From Psychroflexus salis (GTDB lineage: Bacteria > Bacteroidota > Bacteroidia > Flavobacteriales > Flavobacteriaceae): DNA of 64,000 nt. The notes under the pieces were generated by a model that worked only from the letters and a program-made list of their open reading frames with translations, ran no database searches and was not told the origin of the DNA. Positions 54,241-63,401 of the stretch are shown piece by piece. The position numbers and the translations under genes were made by a program. The first letter of the stretch is position 1. Each line of letters begins with the position of its first letter. The stretch is taken from contig NZ_BMGL01000009.1 in NCBI RefSeq assembly GCF_014640175.1, forward strand, positions 1-64,000, given 5' to 3'.

Positions 54241-54954
54241 TTATGCATTAAAAAACTTACTCCGCCATATTGCTGAATTAAAGTTTTTACCCTTGGCAAA
54301 ACCATAGTAAAGTGCAATACCACCAACCCATTTAAACATAAAAATAAATAGCAAAAAGAATTCTGTACCTGAATTTTGATCCATAAAAAAGCCTTTGGGC
54401 ACTAAGTAAGTAAGCAATAAACTTAGGACAAATATGGTAAACATAAAGGTTTCGAAGGTTTTAAATGGCCACATCATTGCTTTACGAAGTGGATGTAAAT
54501 CTGAACCCCATTTATGAATAAAGTAATAATATCCGTTTCCCATAGGCGCAAATAGCAATGGGTCGTCTGCATTTTCTAACTTAAACAGTTTTGCTGGTGC
54601 CATCATTTTAAAGCCATCTAAGCTAATATTGTGCTTTTCTTCTAAAGTCTTAATTTTGGTAATCGCTTCGTAGGGAAGTTTTCCTTTGTATAGTTTAGAA
54701 TCTAAAAAACGCAATCTATAGTTTACACAAATTTTTTCAATTTGAGTAATATGATAAATTTTATCCGTTTCTATTAAGTCGAATTGAAAAGCATTATGTT
54801 TCTCTCCTTCTGCATTTTCAATACGTTGTAAGATAGCTTCGTCGCTTTTATTTGTTTCGCTTAACAGCGCTTCAACTTCAGCTAAAATATGTGTTGTACT
54901 AGATTTTTCCCTTACAGCATCTAACCTACTTTTAATATTCGTATTTTCTAGCAT
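54241..54954 (-). CDS. Unrecognised membrane protein
   Basis: A 237-residue protein from the ATG at 54954. An ATG at 54990 is upstream of the promoter's -7 box, so it is rejected. The N-terminal 150 residues are soluble and charged, with NIKSRLDAVREKSSTTHILAEVEALL and IENAEGEKHNAFQFDLIETDKIYHI. Two or three C-terminal helices follow: MFTIFVLSLLLTYLVPKGFF and FFLLFIFMFKWVGGIALYYGFA, with a short loop between. I do not recognise a family. Neither neighbour (lysA, pheT) gives a clue. The 69-bp gap to pheT suggests read-through is possible, but the -7 box at 54969-54976 indicates its own promoter. Confidence 0.6.
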   Translation of the reverse strand: MLENTNIKSRLDAVREKSSTTHILAEVEALLSETNKSDEAILQRIENAEGEKHNAFQFDLIETDKIYHITQIEKICVNYRLRFLDSKLYKGKLPYEAITKIKTLEEKHNISLDGFKMMAPAKLFKLENADDPLLFAPMGNGYYYFIHKWGSDLHPLRKAMMWPFKTFETFMFTIFVLSLLLTYLVPKGFFMDQNSGTEFFLLFIFMFKWVGGIALYYGFAKGKNFNSAIWRSKFFNA

Positions 54955-54968
54955 AGCATTATTTTTTT

Positions 54969-54976
54969 CAAATATA
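54969..54976 (-). promoter_or_regulatory. -7 box of the unknown membrane protein gene
   Basis: TATATTTG on the minus strand lies 14 nt before the ATG at 54954, and after the alternative ATG at 54990, which decides the start. Confidence 0.5.
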
Positions 54977-55059
54977 AAAGTATGAAGCAAAATACATTAT
55001 CTACAAATAGAATTTGAATTTTAACGCTTGTTAAGTAAATATTGAAGCAAAAATACTTG

Positions 55060-57483
55060 TTAACGCAAAACTGCCCCTAATTGATCTTCAAATTGTTTTA
55101 AAAATTTGCTCATGGTTTTGTCAATTTGCTTGTCGGTAAGTGTTTTAAAAGCATCTTGAAAAGTAAAACTTACTGCATAACTTTTTTTGCCTTCTGGTAG
55201 ACTTTTACCTTCATAAACATCGAATAAGTTGACTGACTTCAGAATCTTCTTATCTACTTGATAAGCAATTTCGGTAATCGCATCAAAACGAACCGATTGA
55301 TCTATAAGCAATGCAAAATCTCTTCGAACACTCGGAAATTTTGGTATTTCTTGAAATACAAAACGATTGTTCTTTGCCAATTTTATAATTAAATCCCAAT
55401 TAAAATCGGCGTATAAAACTTCTTGTTCTATGCCAAATTCTTTTAAAATAGATTTGTTTACCCTTCCAAAATCGACCAAAACCTTGTCTTTTGTGGAAAG
55501 CGCTAAACCTTCTGCAAAAAAACTGAGATTTGTAGTAGCAATTGCTGTGTTTTCGATACCCAATCGCAATAAGATGCTTTCAATAATTCCTTTCAAATAA
55601 AAGAAATCTGTATGAATTTGTTGGGTTTTCCAACTTTCTGGATTTTCCATTCCGCTTACAAACAAACTTAAATGTTTGTATTCTTCTCTTTTCTTTTTTT
55701 GATGGTACGTTTTTCCGAACTCGAAAAACTTTAGGTCGGAATTTTGTCGGTTTAAATTATAAGCCAAACTTTCTAATCCTGAAAAAAGCATACTTTGGCG
55801 TAAAACCGATAAATCTTGACTTAAAGGATTTAAAATCTCAACGTTTTCTGAAGCTGATAAACTTGTTGTGAAATCAGTATATTTAGGCGTGGTTAAAGAA
55901 TTTGCCATGGTTTCGTAAAATCCTTTAGCTACTAACAATTGTGCAATAACTTGTTGAATTTTATGGTCTTCAAATTTATCTGAAATGGCTACTGAAACAT
56001 TAAATTTATCATTTAACTTAATGTTGTTATAACCATACACTCTAAGAATTTCTTCAATAACATCTACTTCGCGTTGTACATCTACACGGTAAGCAGGTAT
56101 GGTTAATCCCATTCCACTTTCTGAAACATTGTTTACTTTAATTTCTAAGGAAGACAAGATGGTTTTAATAATACCAGAATCGATTTCTTCTCCAATAAGT
56201 TGATTGATTTTATCGAAGGTTAAAAACACCTGAAAATCCTCTATTTTTTTAGGATAAAAATCATCGATATCACTGCTTATTTTTCCACCTGTTAATTCTT
56301 CAATTAAAATGGCAGCTCTTTGCAAGGCATATTCTGTAATGTTCGGATCGATACCACGTTCAAATCGAAAAGATGCATCTGTATTTAAGCCATGTCTTTT
56401 TGCTGTTTTCCGGATATTTACAGGATCAAAATATGCGCTTTCTAAAAATATGCTCGATGTAGATTCGGTTACTCCAGAATTAAGGCCACCAAAAACACCT
56501 GCAATGCACAAAGGTTTTTTATCATCACAAATCATTAAATCTTCTTCGTGAAGTTCGCGTTCCACTTCATCTAGTGTGGTAAATTTTGTTCCCTTAGGAA
56601 GGGTTTTTACAACAATTTTATTTCCTTTAATTTTATCTGCATCGAAAGCATGTAGCGGTTGTCCTAAATCATGCAAGACAAAATTAGTAACATCTACTAC
56701 ATTATTTATGGGTTTTAATCCAATAGCTTTTAATCTATTTCGCAACCAAAGTGGAGATTCTTTTACCTGAATATCGCTGATGGTTAAGCCACAATACCTA
56801 GGTGCTAGTTTAGAGTTTTCTACTTTTATATTAATACGTTTGCTTCTATCTTCCACATGAAAACTGCTAACCGGTGCTGTATTAATAGGTGCATTTTTTT
56901 CAATTTGAATTAAACCAGCGCGCAAATCGCGAGCTACTCCCCAATGGCTCATGGCATCGGCTCGATTTGGTGTTAAGCCTATTTCAAATACTTTATCGTT
57001 TTCAATTTCAAATAATTCATGTAAAGCTGTGCCAGGTTCTACATTTTCATCTAAAACCATAATACCGTCATGGCTGTTACCTAATCCAATTTCATCTTCA
57101 GCACAAATCATTCCGTGGCTAGCTTCGCCTCGAATTTTACCTTTTTTAATCTTTAAAGCTTCGCCTTTTTGGTTGTATAAAGTTGTGCCAACAGTTGCCA
57201 CAGGAACTTTTTGTCCTTTAGCTACGTTGGGTGCACCACAAACAATTTGAAGGTTTTTATCTTCGCCAATACAAACTTCGGTAAGTTTTAAACGGTCTGC
57301 ATTGGGGTGTTGCTTACATGCAACCACTTCGCCCACAACAATACCTTTTAAACCGCCCTTAACCGATTCGAAATCAGTAATTCCTTCTACTTCCAAACCA
57401 AGGTCAGTTAACAACTCTCCTACTCTTTCTGCACTTAGTTTGGTGTTAATAAATTGTTTTAACCAATTGTATGAAATCTTCAT
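55060..57483 (-). CDS. pheT: Phenylalanine-tRNA ligase beta subunit
   Basis: The beta chain of the alpha2-beta2 phenylalanyl-tRNA synthetase charges tRNA-Phe. The 807-residue protein has the N-terminal tRNA-binding OB fold (GIVVGEVVACKQHPNADRLKLTEV), the B3/B4 editing domain (LRNRLKAIGLKPINNVVDVTNFVLHDLGQPLHAFDADKI), B5 (about 400-480), a core of the catalytic-like fold (EILNPLSQDLSVLRQSMLFSGLE) and the C-terminal anticodon-binding FDX-ACB domain (FPSVRRDFALLIDQSVRFDAI). pheS is not in the window. Upstream (57484-57774) nothing coding was seen. Confidence 0.97.
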   Translation of the reverse strand: MKISYNWLKQFINTKLSAERVGELLTDLGLEVEGITDFESVKGGLKGIVVGEVVACKQHPNADRLKLTEVCIGEDKNLQIVCGAPNVAKGQKVPVATVGTTLYNQKGEALKIKKGKIRGEASHGMICAEDEIGLGNSHDGIMVLDENVEPGTALHELFEIENDKVFEIGLTPNRADAMSHWGVARDLRAGLIQIEKNAPINTAPVSSFHVEDRSKRINIKVENSKLAPRYCGLTISDIQVKESPLWLRNRLKAIGLKPINNVVDVTNFVLHDLGQPLHAFDADKIKGNKIVVKTLPKGTKFTTLDEVERELHEEDLMICDDKKPLCIAGVFGGLNSGVTESTSSIFLESAYFDPVNIRKTAKRHGLNTDASFRFERGIDPNITEYALQRAAILIEELTGGKISSDIDDFYPKKIEDFQVFLTFDKINQLIGEEIDSGIIKTILSSLEIKVNNVSESGMGLTIPAYRVDVQREVDVIEEILRVYGYNNIKLNDKFNVSVAISDKFEDHKIQQVIAQLLVAKGFYETMANSLTTPKYTDFTTSLSASENVEILNPLSQDLSVLRQSMLFSGLESLAYNLNRQNSDLKFFEFGKTYHQKKKREEYKHLSLFVSGMENPESWKTQQIHTDFFYLKGIIESILLRLGIENTAIATTNLSFFAEGLALSTKDKVLVDFGRVNKSILKEFGIEQEVLYADFNWDLIIKLAKNNRFVFQEIPKFPSVRRDFALLIDQSVRFDAITEIAYQVDKKILKSVNLFDVYEGKSLPEGKKSYAVSFTFQDAFKTLTDKQIDKTMSKFLKQFEDQLGAVLR

Positions 57484-57774
57484 TTATTAATATTTAGCAA
57501 TGCATATTATTAAAAATATACAATTTTAATGCAATTTTTAACCCGCAAATATAAGCATCCTATTTTTTTAAATCCTAGATTTTACAAACTGAATTTAATG
57601 GATTTTCAAAAGGGTTTTACACCTAAAAATTGATAATTTTTAAATTTAATAGGCTATGCTTCTAACAAAAGAACTGCTTGATGATTTTATAAAAAAATAA
57701 TCTTAGATTGAGTATAAGGCTGGATGCTTTTTGTTTACAGTACAGAAGATTATTTTAATGAAAAAAGCTAAAAA

Positions 57775-59130
57775 TTAAGTATTAAAATAAACTGTTTTAC
57801 AATTGGCAAACTCCAACAAACCTTCTATTCCTAATTCTCGTCCGTAACCCGAATTTTGTGTACCTCCAAAGGCTAATCGCGGATCGCTTTTTACCAATGA
57901 GTTTACAAAAACAGCAGCATCTCTAAACTCAGGAATTATTTTTCGAGCAAACTCCAAATCTTTTGTAAATAAGGAAACACCAAGACCATATTTTTCATGA
58001 TTTGCAAGTTGTATAGCTTCATTTGTACTTGTAAATTTTGCAATAGCCAATAAAGGCCCAAAAGTTTCTTCATTAAAAATAGGCATTTCTGGTAATGCAT
58101 TTTCTACCAAAGTAGGTTCAAAAAAAGTTGATTTGCGTTTTCCGCCATAGCGAATTTTCGCTCCCATTTCAATAGATTTTTGCAATTGTTTCTCAAGGTT
58201 TTCTGCTAAATCTTCTCTTGCTAACACACTTATATAGGTGTCTTCACATAAAGGATTCCCTGTTTTTAATTGTTTTACTTTTTCTTCTAACAGCCTTAAA
58301 AATTCTTCATAAATAGCATTATGTACTAACAAACGTTTTCCAGCAATACAACTTTGACCTGTATTTTGAAAGCGAGCTTTTATACAGGTATTGGCAGTTT
58401 TTTCTAAATCTGCATCTTTAAATACGATTAAAGCATTACTACCTCCCAATTCTAAAACCGATTTTTTAATGTATTTTCCTGCTAAGCACGCAACCGCACT
58501 CCCAGCCTTGGTACTTCCGGTTAAAGTAACTCCGGTTACAAACGGATGACTTATTATGCTTTCTGTTTGTTTTTCTTTAATAATTAAATGTTGAAAAAAA
58601 TACTTGGGTAAACCAGCTTCAGCAACTAAATTTTCTAGGTGTTGTGCAGACTGCAATACATTATCTGCATGTTTTAACAACACAGCATTACCTAACATAA
58701 TTGCAGGAGCTAAGCAACGCATTACCTGCCAATACGGATAATTCCAAGGCATAATGGCTAATAAAACTCCAGAAGCTTCATAATGAATTTCACTTAAACT
58801 TGCGTCAGTGTCAATTTTTTTTGGTTTCAAAAATGTTTCTGCATGTTCAGCATAAAATCTACAAACCCAAGCACATTTTGTGATTTCAGCCTTAGCTTGC
58901 GAAATGGGTTTGGCCATTTCTAAGGTCATAGACTTCGCTAACTTTTCTTGGTCTCTCTCTAATAAATTTGCTAAATTTTGTAAAACAATACTTCGCTTAC
59001 TAAAATTAAAAGTTTTATAATTTTCGAATGCTTCCTTGGCCAGATGAATCGAAGATTTTACTTGCGCATTACTGATGTACGTATACGAATTAAAAAAATC
59101 TTTGGTATATGGATTTTGTAACTGAATCAT
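57775..59130 (-). CDS. NAD(P)-dependent aldehyde dehydrogenase (succinate-semialdehyde type)
   Basis: A 451-residue aldehyde dehydrogenase. Active-site features are N130 (IMPWNYP), E227 (ELGGSNALIVFKDADLEKT) and the catalytic Cys C261 (FQNTGQSCIAGKRLLVH). The nucleotide motif is FVTGVTLTGSTKAG. The short N-terminus and FSKRSIVLQNLANLLERDQEKLA region resemble the GabD/Sad succinate-semialdehyde group, so this substrate is favoured but not certain. It lies 19 bp after the DUF2452-like gene's stop on the same strand and may be co-transcribed with it. Confidence 0.88.
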   Translation of the reverse strand: MIQLQNPYTKDFFNSYTYISNAQVKSSIHLAKEAFENYKTFNFSKRSIVLQNLANLLERDQEKLAKSMTLEMAKPISQAKAEITKCAWVCRFYAEHAETFLKPKKIDTDASLSEIHYEASGVLLAIMPWNYPYWQVMRCLAPAIMLGNAVLLKHADNVLQSAQHLENLVAEAGLPKYFFQHLIIKEKQTESIISHPFVTGVTLTGSTKAGSAVACLAGKYIKKSVLELGGSNALIVFKDADLEKTANTCIKARFQNTGQSCIAGKRLLVHNAIYEEFLRLLEEKVKQLKTGNPLCEDTYISVLAREDLAENLEKQLQKSIEMGAKIRYGGKRKSTFFEPTLVENALPEMPIFNEETFGPLLAIAKFTSTNEAIQLANHEKYGLGVSLFTKDLEFARKIIPEFRDAAVFVNSLVKSDPRLAFGGTQNSGYGRELGIEGLLEFANCKTVYFNT

Positions 59131-59149
59131 GAAGTTGAAATTTTAGAAT

Positions 59150-59551
59150 TTAATCCTGCTTAACCCACATTTTATCTTCGTTTAAACGGAAGCTTCCTTT
59201 AAAATTAAAATTGCACTCATTCGGAGCAATAAGCGATAAAAATATTCCTTTTTTGGCATCTTCATATAAATGATAAATTTCTCCAACGATGGGCTCGAAA
59301 TTATAGGTAGCGCTGTAAATTAAATTATTATACTCGTATTGCTGCATTAAAGCTTCGTATTCCTTTTTTAAAGCATCATATTTAGTTTGAATTTGATGAT
59401 TTACCTTCTGAATGTTGTTGTTTTTCCAGGAAGTAACATCTGTAGGTGTAATTTTTGGTGCCCCAGTATTGGTGGCGTAGGGAAGCAAACTAGCATCGTA
59501 TTTTTCTTCTTCTACATTATAGACTACTTGATCTGGTTTTTTCTTAGCCAT
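59150..59551 (-). CDS. DUF2452-like small protein
   Basis: A 133-residue cytoplasmic protein (two ATGs in a row; 59551 taken). The sequence KKPDQVVYNVEEEKYDASLLPYATNTGAPKITPTDV followed by a helix of KYDALKKEYEALMQQYEYNNLIYSA is the pattern I associate with DUF2452. The C-terminus (NFKGSFRLNEDKMWVKQD) is basic. Function unknown. It is divergent from dnaX and precedes the aldehyde dehydrogenase by 19 bp, probably in one operon. Confidence 0.75.
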   Translation of the reverse strand: MAKKKPDQVVYNVEEEKYDASLLPYATNTGAPKITPTDVTSWKNNNIQKVNHQIQTKYDALKKEYEALMQQYEYNNLIYSATYNFEPIVGEIYHLYEDAKKGIFLSLIAPNECNFNFKGSFRLNEDKMWVKQD

Positions 59552-59683
59552 CAATTTTTTTTCAAAAGTCTATAATTATAAGCGGTATCGCTTCTTCCTT
59601 AGAATAAATTTAAGTTTTGGAAGCATGAATTCAATTTTCTAAAAGTAAAATGAAATTACATTTTATGGTTTAGATGGCTAATG

Positions 59684-59691
59684 TATATTTG
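59684..59691 (+). promoter_or_regulatory. -7 box of dnaX
   Basis: TATATTTG matches TAnnTTTG and is followed by TAGC and the ATG at 59696, so transcripts would be leaderless. It lies inside the frame opening at 59681, which therefore cannot be the start. Confidence 0.6.
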
Positions 59692-59695
59692 TAGC

Positions 59696-61477
59696 ATGGA
59701 ACATTTTGTAGTATCGGCAAGAAAATATAGACCTGAGAAATTTAAAGATGTGGTTGGACAACAAGCCATCACCAATACTTTAGACAAAGCAATTGAGCAA
59801 AACCACTTGGCACAAGCCTTGCTTTTTACGGGTCCGCGTGGAGTTGGCAAAACTTCTTGTGCTCGAATCCTGGCCAAAAAAATTAATCAAGATGATGCTA
59901 CCGATGCTTCGACAGATTTTTCTTTCAATATATTTGAATTGGATGCTGCATCGAATAATTCGGTTGAAGATATTAGAAGCTTAACCGATCAGGTTCGCAT
60001 TCCACCACAAACTGGAAAATATAAAGTATATATTATTGATGAAGTTCATATGCTTTCGCAGGCGGCATTTAATGCCTTTTTAAAGACTTTAGAAGAACCT
60101 CCAAAACATGCTATTTTTATTTTAGCAACTACCGAGAAGCATAAAATTATTCCTACTATTTTATCGCGTTGCCAAATATTCGATTTTAAGCGAATAACGG
60201 TAAACGATATTAAATTACATTTACACGAAATTGCTAGTAAAGAAGGTGTAAATGCGGAAGATGATGCCTTACATATTATTGCACAAAAAGCAGATGGTGC
60301 AATGCGTGATGCACTTTCTACCTACGATAGAGTTGTAAGTTTCTCAGGAAAAAACCTAACCCGTAAAGCGGTAACTGAAAATTTAAATGTATTAGATTAT
60401 GACACGTTTTTTACAACGACCGATTTAATTCTGGGAAACAAAATCCCAGACGTATTGGTGTTTTTTAATGCTATATTGGCGCAAGGTTTCGATGGTCAAC
60501 ATTTTATTGGTGGCTTAGCCAACCATTTTAGGGATTTGTTGGTTTGTAAAAATGCAGCAACCATTCCATTATTAGAAGTTGGCGAAAACACAAAAGAAAA
60601 ATACAAAATACAGTCTGAAAATACGGATTACCCTTTCTTAATGAAGGGAATCGATTTAGCAAATGCCTGTGATTTTGAATACAAAACTAGTTTAAATCAG
60701 CGTTTGCATGTAGAATTATGCCTAATGAAGTTAGCTTCAATTACAAACTCTACGCCTCTTGAAAAAAAAAAACTAGAACAACAAATTTTAAATCCTGAGC
60801 AAGTTGAAGCTACAAATAGTCCTTTAGAAAATTCGACTTTTAACAAGAACACTATTACGCCGGCTCAAGTAAAATCTACCCAAGAAGAGTCCTTGGCTAC
60901 TAAGGTAAAAGAAGAAACTAGCAGCGATTCATCTTCAGCAAAAAACAAAGAAACTTATCTTGATAATGGCCTAAAAGAAGATGCTAAAACAGTTAAAGAA
61001 GCTACATCTGAAACTCTAAACCAACCTGTTTCTGGTCTTTCTTTAAGCGCTATAAAAAAGAAAAAACAATTATTGCAAGAACAAAAAAACAATCAAAAAG
61101 AAGAGATTGTTTTAAACGAAGAATTTACAAAAGAAGATTTTTTACAAGCCTGGCAGGACTACATAGCATTGCTAGAAAAAAAGGGGAATAAAATTTTACC
61201 TTCAACTTTAGCTACCGGTAATCCTGAATTAAAAGGGCTCAATATACATTTAACTTATCCGAACAACACTATGAAAGATAGTGTACTAAAAGCACAAAAT
61301 AAGCTACTTAGTTTTTTAAAAGATAAGCTACAAAACACACATCTGGAGATTGTAATCGATATAAATTTTCAAGATGAAAAAAAATACGCTTATACACCAA
61401 GAGAAAAGTATAAGAAAATGCTAGAAAGCAATCCTGATTTAGAAAAATTGCGTAAAACATTCGACTTAGATATATAA
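59696..61477 (+). CDS. dnaX: DNA polymerase III subunits gamma/tau
   Basis: DnaX is the clamp-loader ATPase of the replicase. I start at the ATG at 59696 (593 residues), since the upstream ATG at 59681 lies within the promoter. The AAA+ core has SARKYRPEKFKDVVGQQ, Walker A GPRGVGKTS (46-54), Walker B YIIDEVHML and the sensor/Arg-finger SRCQIFDFKRI. The usual Cys4 zinc module after Walker A is absent: KKINQDDATDASTDFSFNIFELDAASNN runs straight through. The C-terminal tau part (about 360-593) is acidic and Ser/Lys-rich, then a short conserved end (FTKEDFLQAWQDYIALLEKKG). miaE begins 1 bp later. Confidence 0.96.
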   Translation: MEHFVVSARKYRPEKFKDVVGQQAITNTLDKAIEQNHLAQALLFTGPRGVGKTSCARILAKKINQDDATDASTDFSFNIFELDAASNNSVEDIRSLTDQVRIPPQTGKYKVYIIDEVHMLSQAAFNAFLKTLEEPPKHAIFILATTEKHKIIPTILSRCQIFDFKRITVNDIKLHLHEIASKEGVNAEDDALHIIAQKADGAMRDALSTYDRVVSFSGKNLTRKAVTENLNVLDYDTFFTTTDLILGNKIPDVLVFFNAILAQGFDGQHFIGGLANHFRDLLVCKNAATIPLLEVGENTKEKYKIQSENTDYPFLMKGIDLANACDFEYKTSLNQRLHVELCLMKLASITNSTPLEKKKLEQQILNPEQVEATNSPLENSTFNKNTITPAQVKSTQEESLATKVKEETSSDSSSAKNKETYLDNGLKEDAKTVKEATSETLNQPVSGLSLSAIKKKKQLLQEQKNNQKEEIVLNEEFTKEDFLQAWQDYIALLEKKGNKILPSTLATGNPELKGLNIHLTYPNNTMKDSVLKAQNKLLSFLKDKLQNTHLEIVIDINFQDEKKYAYTPREKYKKMLESNPDLEKLRKTFDLDI

Positions 61478-61478
61478 T

Positions 61479-62060
61479 ATGTTAGGACTAAAACTTCCCA
61501 CAGATCCAAGGTGGATAAATATTGCTGAAAAAAATATTGAAGAAATTTTAATCGATCATGCTCATTGCGAGCAAAAAGCAGCTTCTACAGCTATTTCTTT
61601 AATTGTTAGTTTTCCAGAATACACTGAGTTGGTAAATGAAATGACTGATTTAGTGCAAGAAGAAATGAGCCATTTTAAAATGGTGCACGATTTATTACGA
61701 GAAAAAAGAATTCCTTTAGGACGCGATCGTAAAGACGAATATGTAATACAACTGCTTAAATATTTTCCAAAAGGTGGAAGCAGAACAGATCAACTTACAC
61801 ATCGCTTAATGTACGCTGCCTTAATTGAAGCTAGAAGCTGCGAACGTTTTAGGTTGCTATCTGAAAATTTAAAAGACATAAAATTAGCTCGTTTTTACAG
61901 AAAATTAATGATTAGTGAAGCTGGTCACTACACCTTATTTTTGAAATTGGCAAGACAATACGGAGATGAAGAAGTAGTTAATAAAAAATGGAAGTTACTA
62001 CTTGATTTTGAAGCAGATATTATGAAAAATTTGAGTAAAAAAGAGAGCATTCACGGATAA
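61479..62060 (+). CDS. miaE: tRNA-(ms2io6A37)-hydroxylase MiaE
   Basis: MiaE hydroxylates the isopentenyl group of ms2i6A37 in tRNAs that read U-initial codons. It uses a non-heme di-iron centre. The 193-residue ferritin-like protein shows the ligand helices IDHAHCEQKAAST, VQEEMSHFKMVHDLL, ALIEARSCERFRLL and SEAGHYTLFLKLA, giving the E/H-x-x-H pairs. It starts one base after the dnaX stop and ends in a terminator at 62139. Hydroxylation needs oxygen, which suits an aerobic host. Confidence 0.93.
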   Translation: MLGLKLPTDPRWINIAEKNIEEILIDHAHCEQKAASTAISLIVSFPEYTELVNEMTDLVQEEMSHFKMVHDLLREKRIPLGRDRKDEYVIQLLKYFPKGGSRTDQLTHRLMYAALIEARSCERFRLLSENLKDIKLARFYRKLMISEAGHYTLFLKLARQYGDEEVVNKKWKLLLDFEADIMKNLSKKESIHG

Positions 62061-62138
62061 AACAATCTAACACCTATTTAAATATTCAATGTAATAAGTA
62101 CATGGAAAGAAGATTTTAATATCCATATAATTAAATAA

Positions 62139-62171
62139 AAAACCCTCGTAACGAATATTTACAAGGGTTTT
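62139..62171 (+). terminator. Convergent terminator between miaE and the unknown gene
   Basis: AAAACCCTCGTAA pairs with TTACAAGGGTTTT with one C-A mismatch (loop about 7 nt) and is flanked by A and T runs. It can serve both strands. Confidence 0.8.
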
Positions 62172-62191
62172 AGCTTTAAATTTGAGTTATT

Positions 62192-62590
62192 TTACTCACT
62201 CACCCAGCTCATTAATCTGTTTTTGAAAAACTCGTACTTTACTAGAAAGAACATAAAAGTGATCATCGCTACAAAGTAGAAAATTAAGATACCGGCTAAG
62301 GTAAATAAGTACAATTCTACGCCAAATAGCTCAAAAATATGTATTGACAAGAACACTATCAAAGAGCCAATGTGAAAAGCTTTTAACTGTTTTTTCAATG
62401 AAGTTTTAAAAACACCAGACAGGAAGTTCCAAGGCATAAGTTCGTTGCTAATTTCAATTTTATTTGCTCTGAAATTGACGATTACATCTATATTGAAATC
62501 GAGCTTGACTCTAAGTTGGTTTTTATTCTCAATGTACTTGTAATTGAAAAGCTGTAAATTGGTTATGATTTTTTCTTTTTTATGAGTCAT
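62192..62590 (-). CDS. Unrecognised small membrane protein
   Basis: A 132-residue protein. The N-terminal 65 residues are charged and beta-rich (LQLFNYKYIENKNQLRVKLDF, NFRANKIEISNEL), followed by MPWNFLSGVFKTSLKKQLKAF. Two adjacent helices follow (IGSLIVFLSIHIFELFGVELYLF, TLAGILIFYFVAMITFMFFLV). No family recognised. It begins 16 bases after the stop of the glycine-zipper lipoprotein gene and would be co-transcribed with it. A partner or protective protein is one possibility, not shown by sequence. It ends at a terminator shared with miaE. Confidence 0.55.
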   Translation of the reverse strand: MTHKKEKIITNLQLFNYKYIENKNQLRVKLDFNIDVIVNFRANKIEISNELMPWNFLSGVFKTSLKKQLKAFHIGSLIVFLSIHIFELFGVELYLFTLAGILIFYFVAMITFMFFLVKYEFFKNRLMSWVSE

Positions 62591-62606
62591 ATTTTAAATT
62601 TTTAGC

Positions 62607-63401
62607 TTAAATGCAATCACCACCATTCTGGATTTGCATTTCTTCTACTACACCAGACATTAATTGTGAACCAACTGCACCACCTATTATTGCTCCTAAA
62701 CCAGGCGCAACTGTAAAGCCAAGCATGCCACCGAAAATACCGCCAGCTGCATCAGCGAATCTGACTTGATGTCTAGGATTACAGCCCCAAAACTTGCTAT
62801 TAATTGAATCATTTTTTTTGTTATTCCAAAATTTATCTGAAGCGATTAATATAGAGATAAACATATCCATATTTTCTTCATCTTTTAAAGTTAAATTATT
62901 TTCAGCTCTAAGTATTTCAATTTCTGTAATTGCATCATTAACAGAAGGGTTATTTTTAATAAATTTTTCCAATAATATAGACAACTTTACAGAAATATCC
63001 CCTTGATTTCTAAATTTATTATTCAATTCCAGCATTGTTTCTTTGTAATCAAATTCGTTTTTGTCTTTTTTATCAAAGAGTTCTTCTGTAACTTTTATTA
63101 CGAGACTCAATTCAGCATCTTCAAAATATTCTGGATATAATACTTTATTGATATTTAAAAGTTCTTCCGCGAATATATTTAAATTATTAGGTATTATTTC
63201 TTGTGTTCTATTTTCATAATAATATTCTAATCCAGAATTGTGTATTTCTCCCATATCAGCGTCACCATAACTATATAAAAGACTTTTAGGTTCAACATCG
63301 TTATTTTCATTTTGAAACGAAGGGTCTTTTGTACAAGAAATAGACATTATTAAACTCATAATTAAAATTAAAGGTATTGTATTATTTTTTAAAATTTTCA
63401 T
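62607..63401 (-). CDS. Lipoprotein with a C-terminal glycine-zipper segment
   Basis: A 264-residue lipoprotein from the ATG at 63401. A further upstream ATG at 63434 would add 11 residues ahead of the signal. The signal is NTIPLILIMSLIMSISC, with lipid Cys at 23. The middle is a charged, largely helical region with several Asn/Glu/Lys-rich stretches (LNINKVLYPEYFEDAEL, ENNLTLKDEENMDMF). Residues about 228-255 form a hydrophobic Gly-rich zipper: AAGGIFGGMLGFTVAPGLGA then IIGGAVGSQLM. The protein ends in Q-N-G-G-D-C-I. Glycine zippers insert in membranes or drive assembly. No family recognised; the small membrane protein follows on the same transcript. Confidence 0.6.
   Translation of the reverse strand: MKILKNNTIPLILIMSLIMSISCTKDPSFQNENNDVEPKSLLYSYGDADMGEIHNSGLEYYYENRTQEIIPNNLNIFAEELLNINKVLYPEYFEDAELSLVIKVTEELFDKKDKNEFDYKETMLELNNKFRNQGDISVKLSILLEKFIKNNPSVNDAITEIEILRAENNLTLKDEENMDMFISILIASDKFWNNKKNDSINSKFWGCNPRHQVRFADAAGGIFGGMLGFTVAPGLGAIIGGAVGSQLMSGVVEEMQIQNGGDCI

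Noticed and set aside
57484-57774. Possible small RNA or gene upstream of pheT
   Set aside because: Only AT-rich sequence was seen; no hairpin, promoter-terminator pair or coding frame could be supported.
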